Part shown: piece after piece, positions 18,354-30,840 of the stretch
Layout: each line of letters opens with the position of its first letter
How positions within the stretch are numbered: the stretch's first letter is position 1
Origin: Cellulomonas fimi
GTDB lineage: Bacteria > Actinomycetota > Actinomycetes > Actinomycetales > Cellulomonadaceae
Reading direction: 5' to 3'
Length of the DNA stretch: 64,000 nucleotides
Assembly: GCF_028527925.1 (NCBI RefSeq)
Contig: NZ_JAPESW010000018.1
Span: 17,877 to 81,876 of the forward strand
Program-made: the position numbers and the translations under genes
The notes under the pieces: model-generated
The model's database searches: none
What the model saw: the letters and a program-made list of their open reading frames with translations, nothing else
Told to the model about the DNA's origin: nothing

Positions 18354-19118
18354 TCAGTAGAGGTAGGCGGCGCCGACGAGTCCCGCGAGGACACCGCCGA
18401 CGAGGGGCCCGAGCACCGGGACCCACGAGTACGACCAGTCGCCCCCGCCCTTGCCGGGGATCGGGAGGACGGCGTGCGCGATGCGCGGGCCGAGGTCACG
18501 CGCCGGGTTGATGGCGTAGCCGGTGGGTCCGCCGAGGCTCGCGCCGATGCCCACGACGAGCAGCGCGACCGCGAGCGGGCCGAGGCCGGACGGCGTCGGT
18601 CCGAACGCGAGGACGACGAAGACCAGCACGAAGGTCGCGATGACCTCGGTGACGAAGTTCCACGCGTACGACCGCAGGGCCGGACCGGTGGAGAAGACCG
18701 CGAGCTTGATGCCCGGCTCGGCCTCCTGGTCGAAGTGCTTCTTGTAGGCCAGCCAGGCGAGGACGGCACCGACGAACGCGCCGATCATCTGCGCGAGCCA
18801 GTACCAGAGCATGTTGCCGACGGTCGGGGCGATCGAGGCGGTGACGATGTCTTCTGGCCCCGTCTTGCTGTAGAACGGCTGGTCGGCCGTGAACAGACCG
18901 ATCGTGACGGCGGGGTTGAGGTGGGCGCCCGACTTGAAGGCGGTGTAGACACCGGCGAAGACGGCGAGACCCCATCCGAAGTTGATGAGGAGCCAGCCGC
19001 CGCCGAAGCCCTTCGTGCCGGGCAGGATCACGTTCGCCACCACACCGGCGCCGAGCAGGATCAGCATCGCGGTACCGAAGATCTCGGAGACGAACGCCTG
19101 GGACATGAGTGTGCCCAC
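18354..19118 (-). CDS. glpF: glycerol uptake facilitator (aquaglyceroporin)
   Basis: A 254-residue six-helix channel with both NPA boxes, HLNPAVT (NPA at 68-70) and [10 protein letters not shown] (NPA at 204-206); the Asp after the second NPA is typical of glycerol rather than water channels. It passes glycerol into the cell for trapping by GlpK. The start could be GTG 19118, which has AAGGGATAG upstream, or ATG 19106; the GTG is preferred for its ribosome site. It lies 77 bp after glpD and 29 bp before glpK. A CACGTGCAC motif (19152-19160) in the glpD-glpF gap resembles sites near the regulator promoter. Confidence 0.94.
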   Translation of the reverse strand: MGTLMSQAFVSEIFGTAMLILLGAGVVANVILPGTKGFGGGWLLINFGWGLAVFAGVYTAFKSGAHLNPAVTIGLFTADQPFYSKTGPEDIVTASIAPTVGNMLWYWLAQMIGAFVGAVLAWLAYKKHFDQEAEPGIKLAVFSTGPALRSYAWNFVTEVIATFVLVFVVLAFGPTPSGLGPLAVALLVVGIGASLGGPTGYAINPARDLGPRIAHAVLPIPGKGGGDWSYSWVPVLGPLVGGVLAGLVGAAYLY

Positions 19119-19195
19119 GGCCTATCCCTTCTGTTGACGAGACGTCGTTGTCACGTGCACCCCGCGCACGGGCCGCGGGGAGTCTGGGGTGGTGC

Positions 19196-21007
19196 TCAGG
19201 TGCCGGCCGGACCGGCCGATCCGCGGCCGCGCGGCGAGCCGGGCTTGGTCCCGGCCTCGACCACGTCGTCCAGGCGGCGCATCGGCGCCAGGTCGGCGGC
19301 GCGCAGGCGCACCTGCTCGGCCGCCGCGTCGTCGTGCTCCTGCGCGGCGGCGTCCTCGGCCTCGGCGCGCGCGGTGTACGCGGCGATCTCCTTGCTGCGC
19401 GTGCGCTCGTCCCAGCCCAGGACGGGGGCGATGAGGTCGACGATCTCGTCGAGCGCGCCCACGCCCTTGTCGGCCTGCTCGTAGTTGAGCCGGGTGCGGT
19501 GCATCATCACGTCGTCGAGGTGCAGGGCACCCTCGTGGCTGACGGCGTAGACGATCTCGGCACCGATGTACGCGGGTGCGTTCTTCAGCGGCTCGGCGAG
19601 CGCCGGCTCGGCGTCGACGAGGTCGATGAGCTCCCCGAGCAGCGAGCCGTACCGGTGCAGCAGGTGGTCCATGCGCGGCCGGTCCCAGCCGTACTTCGCG
19701 CCGATGGCCTTCGCCTGGCGCTGGAACACGCGCAGGCCCTCGGCGCCGACGAGCGGCAGGTCGTGCGTGAGCGACGGCAGGCTCGTGGCGCGCGAGCCGA
19801 TCGCGAAGTCGACGGCGTCCTTCGCCATGACGCGGTACGTCGTGAGCTTGCCACCGGCGATGACGGTCAGGCCGGGCGTCGGGGACGCGACGGTGTGCTC
19901 GCGCGACACCTTGGCCGACGACGTGCCCTCCTTGACGTGCGGCTGCAGGAGCGGCCGCAGGCCCGCCCAGGTGCCGATGACGTCGTCGCGGCTGATCGGC
20001 CGGGACAGCACGGCGTTCGCGTGCTCGATGACGTAGTCGATGTCCGCGCTCGTCGCGACGGGGTGCACGAGGTCCTGCTCCCACGGGGTGTCGGTCGTGC
20101 CGATCACCCAGTAGCGGGACCACGGGATGATGAACAGCACCGACTTCTCGGTCTGGAGGATCAGGCCGGTGTTGCCCGCGATGCGGCTGCGCGGCACGAC
20201 GATGTGGATGCCCTTGGAGGCGAGCACGCGCAGGCCGCCCTCGGTACCGGCGAGGCTCTCCGTCTCCTCGGTCCAGACGCCTGTCGCGTTGATGACCGCG
20301 CGGGCCCGGACGTCGAGGTGCTCGCCCGTCTCGAGGTCGACGAGCTCGGCGCCGGTCACCGCGCCGCCCGTCGTGGTGTGCAGGTCGAGCACCTGGGTGC
20401 GGCTCGCGGCGTGCGCGCCGTACGACACGGCCGTGCGGATCAGGGTCTCGACGAGGCGCGCGTCGTCGACGCTCGCGTCCCAGTACCGGACTGCGCCGAC
20501 CGCCGCGTCGTGCCGCAGGTCGGGGAACAGCCGCTCCATGCCCTTGCGGGACAGGTGCTGGTGCATCGGCATCGCGCGCTTGGAGCCGTTGACCGTGGCG
20601 AGCGTGTCGTAGAGCAGGACGCCCGCGCCGACGTACGCGCGCTCCCAGACGCGGTTCTCGAGCGGGTACAGGAACGAGACGGGCTTCACGAGGTGCGGCG
20701 CGAGCGTGTTGATGAGCAGGTCGCGCTCGGTGAGCGCCTCGCGCACCAGGTGGAAGTCGAGCATCTGCAGGTACCGCAGCCCGCCGTGCACGAGCTTGCT
20801 GGACCGGCTCGACGTGCCGCTCGCCCAGTCCTGCGCCTCGACGACGGCCGTCGACAGGCCGCGGGTCACGGCGTCGAGCGCGATGCCCGCGCCGGTCACA
20901 CCGCCCCCGATGACCAGCACGTCGAGCTCGTTGCCGCGCTCGCCGCTCGCGCGCATGACGTCGAGCGCGTCCTGGCGTGCCTGGACCGTCAGTGGTGCTG
21001 TCCGCAT
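19196..21007 (-). CDS. glpD: aerobic glycerol-3-phosphate dehydrogenase
   Basis: A 603-residue FAD enzyme of the membrane surface that oxidises glycerol 3-phosphate to dihydroxyacetone phosphate and feeds electrons to quinone. The FAD-binding VIGGGVTGAGIALDAVTRG covers residues 32-50; the substrate segment SRSSKLVHGGLRYL follows near 76 as in all GlpD proteins, and the C-terminal helical domain (DAEPALAEPLKNAPAYIGAEIVYAV in outline) is present. ATG 21007 was chosen; the frame extends to 21109 but that part overlaps the regulator's promoter. First gene of the glycerol cluster, divergent from the SorC regulator. Confidence 0.95.
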   Translation of the reverse strand: MRTAPLTVQARQDALDVMRASGERGNELDVLVIGGGVTGAGIALDAVTRGLSTAVVEAQDWASGTSSRSSKLVHGGLRYLQMLDFHLVREALTERDLLINTLAPHLVKPVSFLYPLENRVWERAYVGAGVLLYDTLATVNGSKRAMPMHQHLSRKGMERLFPDLRHDAAVGAVRYWDASVDDARLVETLIRTAVSYGAHAASRTQVLDLHTTTGGAVTGAELVDLETGEHLDVRARAVINATGVWTEETESLAGTEGGLRVLASKGIHIVVPRSRIAGNTGLILQTEKSVLFIIPWSRYWVIGTTDTPWEQDLVHPVATSADIDYVIEHANAVLSRPISRDDVIGTWAGLRPLLQPHVKEGTSSAKVSREHTVASPTPGLTVIAGGKLTTYRVMAKDAVDFAIGSRATSLPSLTHDLPLVGAEGLRVFQRQAKAIGAKYGWDRPRMDHLLHRYGSLLGELIDLVDAEPALAEPLKNAPAYIGAEIVYAVSHEGALHLDDVMMHRTRLNYEQADKGVGALDEIVDLIAPVLGWDERTRSKEIAAYTARAEAEDAAAQEHDDAAAEQVRLRAADLAPMRRLDDVVEAGTKPGSPRGRGSAGPAGT

Positions 21008-21103
21008 GTGGTTCTCGTCCCCCGGGTGATTCGTCTGCCTCGGATCGCTGCGCCCGTGGCCGCTCGCTATCGTCATCACGGGGCGAACGGACGCGCAACC
21101 GGG

Positions 21104-21123
21104 GTGCACAAACGTGCATGCAC
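21104..21123. promoter_or_regulatory. candidate operator between glpD and the SorC regulator
   Basis: The palindromes GTGCAC (21104-21109) and GTGCATGCAC (21114-21123) lie 4 bp apart, 25 bp before the regulator start and about 100 bp before glpD. Similar CGTGCAC units occur at 19153-19160 ahead of glpF and inside the regulator gene near 21273 and 21328. SorC-family proteins bind such divergent regions; the assignment is inference. Confidence 0.45.
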
Positions 21124-21147
21124 AGGCGTCCGGGAGAGGAGGGGTCC

Positions 21148-22140
21148 ATGTACGTCGAGCGGGAGCAGGACGTCCTGCGTGCGGCGTCCATGTACTACCT
21201 GCAGGACCTCAAGATGGAGGTCATCGCGCGGCACCTCGGGACGTCCCGGTCGACCGTCTCGCGACTCATCAAACGTGCACGGCAGGCCGGCCTCGTGGAG
21301 ATCACGCTGCGCCCCGCGAGCACACGTGCACCCGGGCTGGGGCGGTCGGTGGCCGCCACGTTCGGCGTCGACGCCTACGTCGTGCCGGTGCCGGACTCCG
21401 CGTCGCACATCGAGCGGCTCGACCAGGTGTCGATGACCGCGGCACGCCTGCTCTCGTCGTGGTTCGACTCGGACATGGTCATGGGCGTGGCCTGGGGGAC
21501 GACGCTCGCGTCGGTGTCCCGCTACCTCACGCCCAAGCCGACGCGCGGGTCGCACGTCGTGCAGCTCAACGGCGCCGCGAACATGCGCACGTCCGGGATC
21601 GAGTACGCGTCCGACCTCATCTCCTCGTTCGGCACCGCGTTCGGCGCGGCCGTGCACCACTTCTCGGTGCCCGCGTTCTTCGACTACCCCGACACCAAGC
21701 GCGCGATGTGGCGCGAGCGCTCGGTCATGCGCGTCCTCGACATGCAGCGGCGCGCGGACATCGCCGTCTTCTCGGTGGGGGCCGTGGCGGGCGCGGTCCC
21801 GTCGCACGTGTACTCCGCCGGCTACCTCGACGACGCCGACGTGCGCCTGCTGCACGACGAGGGCGTCGTCGGTGACGTCTGCACGGTCTTCCTGCGCGCC
21901 GACGGGTCGTGGCAGGACGTGCACCTGAACGAACGTGCGACGGGCCCGACGCCCGAGGAGCTGCAGCGCGTGCCGCGTCGGGTGTGCGTCGTCGCGGGGG
22001 ACAACAAGGTCGCGCCGCTGCTCGCCGCGCTGCGCGCGGGGGTCGTGACGGACCTCGTCGTCGACGAGCTCACCGCGACCGGGCTGCTCGACGCGGCCGA
22101 GCCGCCGCCACCACGTCGCAGCCGCGCGACGCACGCCTGA
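21148..22140 (+). CDS. SorC/DeoR-type sugar-binding transcriptional regulator
   Basis: A 330-residue regulator. The helix-turn-helix is at about 22-45 (MEVIARHLGTSRSTVSRLIKRA); residues 55-315 form the SorC effector domain, related to sugar-phosphate isomerases, with the phosphate-loop-like WGTTLASV near 115. ATG 21148 is behind GAGAGGAGGGG. Divergent from glpD with a palindrome in between, it is the most likely controller of the glycerol genes, probably sensing glycerol phosphate or dihydroxyacetone phosphate. This differs from the DeoR-type GlpR of enterobacteria and the IclR-type GylR of Streptomyces. The last 28 bases of homologous codons are partly duplicated after the stop. Confidence 0.88.
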   Translation: MYVEREQDVLRAASMYYLQDLKMEVIARHLGTSRSTVSRLIKRARQAGLVEITLRPASTRAPGLGRSVAATFGVDAYVVPVPDSASHIERLDQVSMTAARLLSSWFDSDMVMGVAWGTTLASVSRYLTPKPTRGSHVVQLNGAANMRTSGIEYASDLISSFGTAFGAAVHHFSVPAFFDYPDTKRAMWRERSVMRVLDMQRRADIAVFSVGAVAGAVPSHVYSAGYLDDADVRLLHDEGVVGDVCTVFLRADGSWQDVHLNERATGPTPEELQRVPRRVCVVAGDNKVAPLLAALRAGVVTDLVVDELTATGLLDAAEPPPPRRSRATHA

Positions 22141-22166
22141 CCGGGCTGCTCGACGCGGCCGAGCCG
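22077..22166. repeat. 28-bp direct repeat at the 3' end of the SorC gene
   Basis: The 28 bp at 22077-22104 (coding TGLLDAAEP) recur exactly at 22139-22166, an offset of 62 bp that spans the stop codon. The offset is not a multiple of three, so the second copy is read in another frame or not at all. It looks like a short tandem duplication that changed the C terminus of the regulator. Confidence 0.85.
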
Positions 22167-22287
22167 TCGACACCGACCGGCCGCAGCGCCGCGGCGCCCG
22201 TCCGGCCGGACGCCGTGCCGCCCCGCCGCGGCCGCGGGCCGGTCCGCTCGCCGTGCGGACCGGCCACCCGGTGCTGATACTCGCCCG

Positions 22288-23628
22288 ATGACCGACACCG
22301 CCACCGCACCCGACGACGTCGACGCCACGCGTCTGCGGCGCAGCGTCTCCGGCCGCCTGCTGTTCCTGTTCATCCTGGGCGACGTGCTCGGCGCGGGCGT
22401 GTACGCCCTGGTCGGCGAGCTCGCGGGCGAGGCGGGCGGCATGGTGTGGGTGCCGCTGCTCGTCGCGCTCGGCATGGCGCTGCTCACGGCCGCGTCGTAC
22501 GCGGAGCTCGTGACGAAGTACCCGCGGGCCGGCGGGTCGGCGGTCTACGCGCAGCGCGCCTTCGGGCGGCCGGTCGTGTCCTTCCTCGTCGGCTACTGCA
22601 TGCTCGCGGCGGGCGTGACCTCGGCGGCGGGGCTGTCGCTCGCGTTCACCGGGGACTACCTCGGCGTCTTCGTCGACGTGCCCGCCGTCCCCGCGGCCCT
22701 CGTCTTCCTGGCGCTCGTCGCCGCGCTCAACGCGCGCGGGATCCAGGAGTCGCTGCGCGCGAACGTCGTCATGACCGCGATCGAGCTCAGCGGGCTGGTG
22801 CTGGTCGTCGTGCTGGGGGCGATCGTGCTCGGCCGCGGCGACGGCGACGTGTCGCGCCTGACCGAGCTCCCCGAGGGCACGGGCGTCGCGGCCGCGACCC
22901 TCGGCGGTGCGCTCATCGCGTTCTACTCGTTCGTCGGCTTCGAGACGTCCGCGAACCTCGCCGAGGAGGTCCGCGACGTGCGTCGCACGTACCCGCGCGC
23001 GCTGTTCGGCGCGCTGCTCACGGCCGGGGTCGTCTACGTGCTCGTGGGGATCGTCGCGCCCGCGGTCGTCGCGCCCGCCGACCTGCAGGCGTCGAGCGGG
23101 CCGCTGCTCGAGGTCGTGCGCGTGGCCGGCGGGGTGCCGCTCGAGGTGTTCTCCGTCGTGGCCCTCGTCGCCGTCGCGAACGGCGCGCTGCTCACGATGA
23201 TCATGGCCAGCCGGCTCGCGTACGGCATGGCCGAGGAGGGGCTGCTCCCGTCCGTCTTCGGGAGGGTGCTGCCGGGCCGGCGGACGCCCGTCGTCGCGAT
23301 CGTCGTCACGACGGCCGTCGCGATGGTGCTCACCACGACCGGCTCGCTCGTCGACCTCGCGTCGACCGTCGTGCTGCTCCTGCTGCTCGTCTTCCTCAGC
23401 ACCAACGTCGCGGTGCTCGTGCTGCGGCGCGACCGCGTCGAGCAGCCGCACTTCCGGGCGTGGACGCCCCTGCCCGTGCTGGCGGCCGCGACCTGCGTCG
23501 GGCTGCTCACGCAGCAGGAGGCGCGGCACTGGCTGCTCGCCGGGGTGCTGCTCGGCGTCGGGCTCGTGCTCTACGCCGTCGCGCGGTTCGCGTCGCGCCG
23601 GTCGGGGGACGCGTCGCGGCAGGCGTGA
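22288..23628 (+). CDS. APC-superfamily amino acid permease
   Basis: A 446-residue transporter with about twelve hydrophobic segments. The first helix has the unwound glycine motif (LFILGDVLGAGVYALVGELAG, about residues 27-47), and the sixth-helix region has AFYSFVGFETSANLAEEVRD near 215, where E-E-V is the amine-binding region in this family. Closest in look to amino acid/polyamine permeases of the CAT/YfnA type. No adjacent catabolic gene suggests the substrate. ATG 22288 is the first start after the regulator's repeat. Codon use is normal. Confidence 0.88.
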   Translation: MTDTATAPDDVDATRLRRSVSGRLLFLFILGDVLGAGVYALVGELAGEAGGMVWVPLLVALGMALLTAASYAELVTKYPRAGGSAVYAQRAFGRPVVSFLVGYCMLAAGVTSAAGLSLAFTGDYLGVFVDVPAVPAALVFLALVAALNARGIQESLRANVVMTAIELSGLVLVVVLGAIVLGRGDGDVSRLTELPEGTGVAAATLGGALIAFYSFVGFETSANLAEEVRDVRRTYPRALFGALLTAGVVYVLVGIVAPAVVAPADLQASSGPLLEVVRVAGGVPLEVFSVVALVAVANGALLTMIMASRLAYGMAEEGLLPSVFGRVLPGRRTPVVAIVVTTAVAMVLTTTGSLVDLASTVVLLLLLVFLSTNVAVLVLRRDRVEQPHFRAWTPLPVLAAATCVGLLTQQEARHWLLAGVLLGVGLVLYAVARFASRRSGDASRQA

Positions 23629-23739
23629 CGCGACTTCGTCACTCGTCCGGGTGGTTCTGGACGGCTGGCTCACGTTGTCACAGCGTCCGGGCGCGGACGG
23701 GCGTGGCGCGGTGTCGGTGGTGCAGGGCACCATCGTGTC

Positions 23740-24621
23740 ATGGCCGATGACGACGCAGTCTCACAGCGCTATGACGGCGCCGCACGACGCGGTCACGACC
23801 GTGTCGCCACGCGACCCGGTCCGCTCGCCGGCGTCCTCGCCGGTGTCGTCGGCGTGAGCCTCGCGCTCTCGCCCGAGCTCGTCCTCGTCCCCGGTGGCGC
23901 CTACCTCACGCACCCCCCGCTCCAGTCGCCGCTGCTTCTCGCCGCGATCGCCGCCGTCGTCGTCGGTGTGCTCGTCGCCCGGCGCCACCCCGGGTGGGCG
24001 ACCGTCCTCGTCCTCATGCCCTTCGCGACCACCGTCTGGACGGGCTGGTTCGTCCTCGGCTGGTGGGCCGGGCTCGTCGCCGTCGCGGCCGTCGCCGCCC
24101 ACCGCGGTCCGCGTCGCGCGCTGCTGCCCGCCGCCGCGGCCGTCGCCGTCACGGCCTGGTTCACCGTGTCCGACATCATCGCGTCCGTACCGCTCGGGTC
24201 GAGCGCGGTCGGGGACGGCCGCGACGAGCTCGTGTCGATCGCCGCGATGCTCGGCCTGCTCCTCGTCGCCATCACCATCGCGACGGTCGGCGGGATGGTC
24301 GACCGGCCGCGCGAGCCCGACGCGGCCCCCGACGACGACGCCGCCGCGGAACGGGCGCGGCTCGCCCGCGAGCTCACCGACGCCGCCGCCCGGCGCATCT
24401 CGCTCGTCGCCGCCCGTGCCGAGACCGCCCCGCCCTACCGCTACCGCGACGGCGGCGCCGACCGGCGCGCGGCCCTCGCGGCGCTCGCGGTCGACGCCCG
24501 GCGCGCCCTCGGCGAGCTGCGGCACGCGCTCGTCGTCCTCGACGACGCCGACGCCCGGGCCGACCGCCCCGGTCCGGCGGGCCGCGCGGAACCGGGGCTC
24601 CGCGCGGGGGCGCTGCGCTGA
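23740..24621 (+). CDS. degenerate histidine-kinase-like membrane protein (no phospho-His, no ATPase domain)
   Basis: A 293-residue protein built like the front half of the sensor kinase at 31805: four or so membrane segments (about 28-50, 66-82, 88-120, 128-185) and then a dimerisation helix. The kinase helix ERARLARDLHDVVAHHVSLV is here ERARLARELTDAAARRISLV (204-223), so the phospho-accepting His is Thr213 and both later histidines are Arg. The following EL-R-A-L-V-V-L region matches the kinase, and the protein then stops without an HATPase_c domain. It cannot be a kinase. It may be a decaying duplicate or a membrane sensor that dimerises with the real kinase; the intact frame and codon use favour function. 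Confidence 0.72.
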   Translation: MADDDAVSQRYDGAARRGHDRVATRPGPLAGVLAGVVGVSLALSPELVLVPGGAYLTHPPLQSPLLLAAIAAVVVGVLVARRHPGWATVLVLMPFATTVWTGWFVLGWWAGLVAVAAVAAHRGPRRALLPAAAAVAVTAWFTVSDIIASVPLGSSAVGDGRDELVSIAAMLGLLLVAITIATVGGMVDRPREPDAAPDDDAAAERARLARELTDAAARRISLVAARAETAPPYRYRDGGADRRAALAALAVDARRALGELRHALVVLDDADARADRPGPAGRAEPGLRAGALR

Positions 24622-24700
24622 CGGCCGCACCGGTCGCCGCGGTCCCGACGCGCGTGACCCTGCCGGACCGGCGACCGGGGGTGCCGGTTACCGTGTCCGC

Positions 24701-25225
24701 GTGACGACCGACCAGCTCACGATCCGGTCCGCCCGCCCGGCCGACGTGCGCGCGATCCGTGCCCTCGTCCAGCCCTACGCCGACCAGCGCATCCTGCTGG
24801 CCAAGGAGTGGGTGGGCTACTACGAGGCCGTGCAGGAGTTCGTCGTCGCCGAGGCGCCCGACGGGACCGTCGTGGGCTGCGGGGCCCTGCACGTCATGTG
24901 GCAGGACCTCGCCGAGATCCGCACGCTCGCCGTCGACCCGACGTACCGCGGTCAGGGCGTCGGGCACCTGCTGCTCGACGCGCTCGTCGACCGCGCGCGC
25001 GACCTCGGGCTGCGGCGGCTGTTCTGCCTCACGTTCGAGGTCGACTTCTTCACCGCGCACGGGTTCCACGCGATCGAGGGCACGCCCGTCACGCCCGACG
25101 TGTACGCCGAGCTGCTGCGCTCGCACGACGACGGCGTCGCCGAGTTCCTCGACCTCGCACGCGTGAAGCCGAACACCCTCGGCAACACCCGCATGCTGAT
25201 CGAGCTCGACGACCCGACGCACTGA
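24701..25225 (+). CDS. GNAT acetyltransferase, amino-acid N-acetyltransferase type
   Basis: A 174-residue GCN5-fold enzyme. The acetyl-CoA site is visible as RTLAVDPTYRGQGVGHLLL (about residues 73-91, with the R-x2-G-x-G loop). The N-terminal IRSARPADVRAIRALVQPYA and the LLRLFCLTFEVDFFTAHGF-like segment (FCLTFEVDFFTAHGF near 106) resemble the short ArgA-type N-acetylglutamate synthases of actinobacteria, so arginine biosynthesis is plausible; the local genes neither support nor exclude it. GTG 24701 is the first start in frame. Ends 22 bp before the stop of the convergent carboxylase gene. Confidence 0.87.
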   Translation: MTTDQLTIRSARPADVRAIRALVQPYADQRILLAKEWVGYYEAVQEFVVAEAPDGTVVGCGALHVMWQDLAEIRTLAVDPTYRGQGVGHLLLDALVDRARDLGLRRLFCLTFEVDFFTAHGFHAIEGTPVTPDVYAELLRSHDDGVAEFLDLARVKPNTLGNTRMLIELDDPTH

Positions 25226-25247
25226 CCGGCGCCGTGACGGCCGTGGG

Positions 25248-28885
<3,638 letters not shown>

Positions 28886-28889
<4 letters not shown>

Positions 28890-29677
28890 CGTGCGGCCTC
28901 CGTCGTCGGCGTGGTCGGGGTGCCCGTCCGGTCGGGGTGGGTCACGACCATGCGGACCGGGGTCGGGTCGAAGCCGTTGCACGGGTTGTTGACCTGCGGG
29001 CAGTTCGAGACGACGACGAGGACGTCGCGCTCCGCCCGCAGCGACACCGCCAGCCCCGGTGCGGAGATGCCGTCGACGATGCCGAGCGCACCGTCCGGGT
29101 CGACCGGCACGTTCATGTACCAGTTGATGTTCGACACCAGGTCGCGCTTGCCGAGCCCGTGCCGCCCGCCCTCCGCGAGGAAGTTCTCGACGCATGCGTG
29201 CTGCGCGCGGGTGTGGTGGCCGTAGCGCAGGGTGTTCGACTCCTGCGAGCACGCGCCCCCCAGGGTGTCGTGCCGGCCGCAGGTGTCGGCGACGACCGTC
29301 ATGAGCTCGCCGTGCTCGCAGTCGCGCAGCACCGATCCGGTCGTGAGGAACACCGAGTCCTGCGCCTGGATCGTGTCGGGCGCGCTGTACCGCAGCGACG
29401 TGTCGTGCGCGTCGTAGACGAGGAAGTCGACCGCCTGGTTGCCGCCGAGGTCGACGATCGTCAGCACGTCGCCGGCCGCGACCACCGCCGACCAGGGCGC
29501 GCGGGCCGGGACGACGTCGTCACGCAGCACCTCGCCGGCCGGGACGGGGTCGGCGTCGGGTGCCGGCCCGGTCGTCGGAGCAGAGGTGACGGGGGTCGCC
29601 GGGCTGGCTGCGGTCGCGGGGAACGCGTCGGCGACCGCCGTGTCGGGCGTGCCGGTCGCGGGCGTGGTCGTGGTCAT
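28886..29677 (-). CDS. urea amidolyase-associated protein 2 / carboxyguanidine deiminase subunit (DUF1989)
   Basis: A 263-residue DUF1989 protein. After a disordered 45-residue leader the core has the family landmarks: LGGNQAVDFLVYDAHD near 76, QDSVFLTTGSVLRDCEHGE, TCGRHDTLGGACSQESNTLRYG (cysteines and histidines suited to zinc) and NINWYMNVPVDPDG near 185. DUF1989 proteins occur in pairs beside urea carboxylases; in the guanidine pathway the pair is the carboxyguanidine deiminase (CgdAB). Overlaps the genes on both sides by ATGA, so all three are translationally coupled. Which of the two pathways applies is not settled by the sequence. Confidence 0.86.
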
Positions 29678-30546
29678 GCGATCCCCCGGGCGGTGAGGTC
29701 GGCGACGGTGTTGGTGAAGGCGCGACGGCCCTCGGGAGTGGCGGTCCACAGCGGGTCCTCGGGCGTGGTGGCCGAGCCGTGCCAGGCGAGGACCTCGAGC
29801 GGCGACGACGTGAACTCCGGCCGCGGGTCGAGCGGGTGCGCGGTGTTGGCGACGAGCAGCAGCAGCGGCACCTCGGCGCGCAGCGTGACCGCCGCACCGG
29901 CGCCGGCCGAGCCCTCGAAGTGCGGACGGCCGTCGTCGTCGACCCGGACGCCCTGGAAGAACGACACGCTCGGCGGCAGGTCCCGACGTGTCAGCCCGTG
30001 CTTCGCGGCCGCCAGGGCGAACAGCTCACGGCCCGCGGGCGACGGGCCGTGCGCGTCGCCGTCGCCGTAGCGCTGCGCGTTGCGCGCGCGGGTCGTCGTG
30101 CCGAACAGCGCGTCCTGCCGGCCCGACGAGTCCTGCACGACCGAGGCGAGCACGCGGCCCGCGTCGGACAGCAGCAGGTGCCCCGCCGTCAGGTAGACCT
30201 GCCACTGCACCTTGACGGTGTCCGCGACGTTGAGCCGCTCCCACGGCCGGTCCAGCCGGTACGCGAGCACGTGCGCGCACGCGTCGCCGGTCAGGTCCGT
30301 GAGCCGGACGTGCGTGCCGCGCGCGACCGCGAGATGCGTGTACCCGCCGCCCGTGACGACCTCCGCGTGCACCAGGTCCGCCGGGTCGACGTCGGCCGGC
30401 GGGCTGGGCCAGGCGCTCGCGGGGAGCGTCGGCATCGCGTGGACCTGGCCGGCGGCTGCGGCCTCCTGGGCCCGGGCGTGTGCGCGGGCACCGGCGGTGG
30501 TGCCGGTCCCCGGGTCGCTCGTCGGGGGAGCGCTGGCGGTCGTCAT
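29674..30546 (-). CDS. urea amidolyase-associated protein 1 / carboxyguanidine deiminase subunit (DUF1989)
   Basis: A 290-residue DUF1989 protein and first gene of the operon. Landmarks: GGYTHLAVARGTHVRLTDL near 65, GDACAHVLAYRLDRPWERLN (Cys/His), SDAGRVLASVVQDSSGRQDA, and PSVSFFQGVRVDDDGRPHF near 205. These mark the partner of the protein at 28886; the two together with the carboxylase form a conserved cluster. ATG 30546 has AGGAG 7 nt upstream. A perfect palindrome (30562-30581) starts 15 bp ahead of the start codon, so repression close to the promoter is expected, probably by the divergent TetR protein. Confidence 0.86.
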   Translation of the reverse strand: MTTASAPPTSDPGTGTTAGARAHARAQEAAAAGQVHAMPTLPASAWPSPPADVDPADLVHAEVVTGGGYTHLAVARGTHVRLTDLTGDACAHVLAYRLDRPWERLNVADTVKVQWQVYLTAGHLLLSDAGRVLASVVQDSSGRQDALFGTTTRARNAQRYGDGDAHGPSPAGRELFALAAAKHGLTRRDLPPSVSFFQGVRVDDDGRPHFEGSAGAGAAVTLRAEVPLLLLVANTAHPLDPRPEFTSSPLEVLAWHGSATTPEDPLWTATPEGRRAFTNTVADLTARGIA

Positions 30547-30561
30547 GTCGGGCTCCTGGGT

Positions 30562-30581
30562 TTTCTGTCGTCTGACAGAAA
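30562..30581. promoter_or_regulatory. operator of the carboxylase operon, TTTCTGTC-N4-GACAGAAA
   Basis: A perfect 8-4-8 palindrome, 15 bp before the first operon gene. The same CTGTC-N4-GACAGAAA core is found ahead of the symporter at 33877-33893. TetR-type repressors bind such sites, and a TetR gene lies next to it at 30841. Also in this 294-bp gap: the palindrome GTAAACGTTGCGTTAC (30621-30636), whose GTAA/TTAC ends recall nitrogen-regulator (GlnR) half sites, and the long inverted repeat at 30663-30717. Confidence 0.6.
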
Positions 30582-30662
30582 CAGCCTCCCGACCGCCTGT
30601 TCCCCGCCGGTCACCACCCCGTAAACGTTGCGTTACGCCGCCCCGCCGGCCGGGCGCCCGCT

Positions 30663-30717
30663 CGATACCGACATGGGTGCCGCTCACGGCCCGCGAACGG
30701 CACCCATGTCGGTATCG
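30663..30717. repeat. perfect 20-bp inverted repeat with 15-bp loop
   Basis: Arms CGATACCGACATGGGTGCCG (30663-30682) and its exact complement (30698-30717) surround CTCACGGCCCGCGAA. It lies in the gap between the divergent carboxylase operon and TetR gene, 117 bp from the TetR start. No T-tract, so not a standard terminator. It could be a cruciform-forming regulator site or a small repeated extragenic element. Confidence 0.9.
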
Positions 30718-30840
30718 CCGCAGGAAGGGGCTCGCCCGGCGTCGACGCAGGCCCGGTGCCGGACATGTGCGTGGCAGTCGCCCGGGCCCGGGGGCGAGGT
30801 CTCCGGGCACCGCACGGACCGGTGGTACGTTCCCCAGGCC

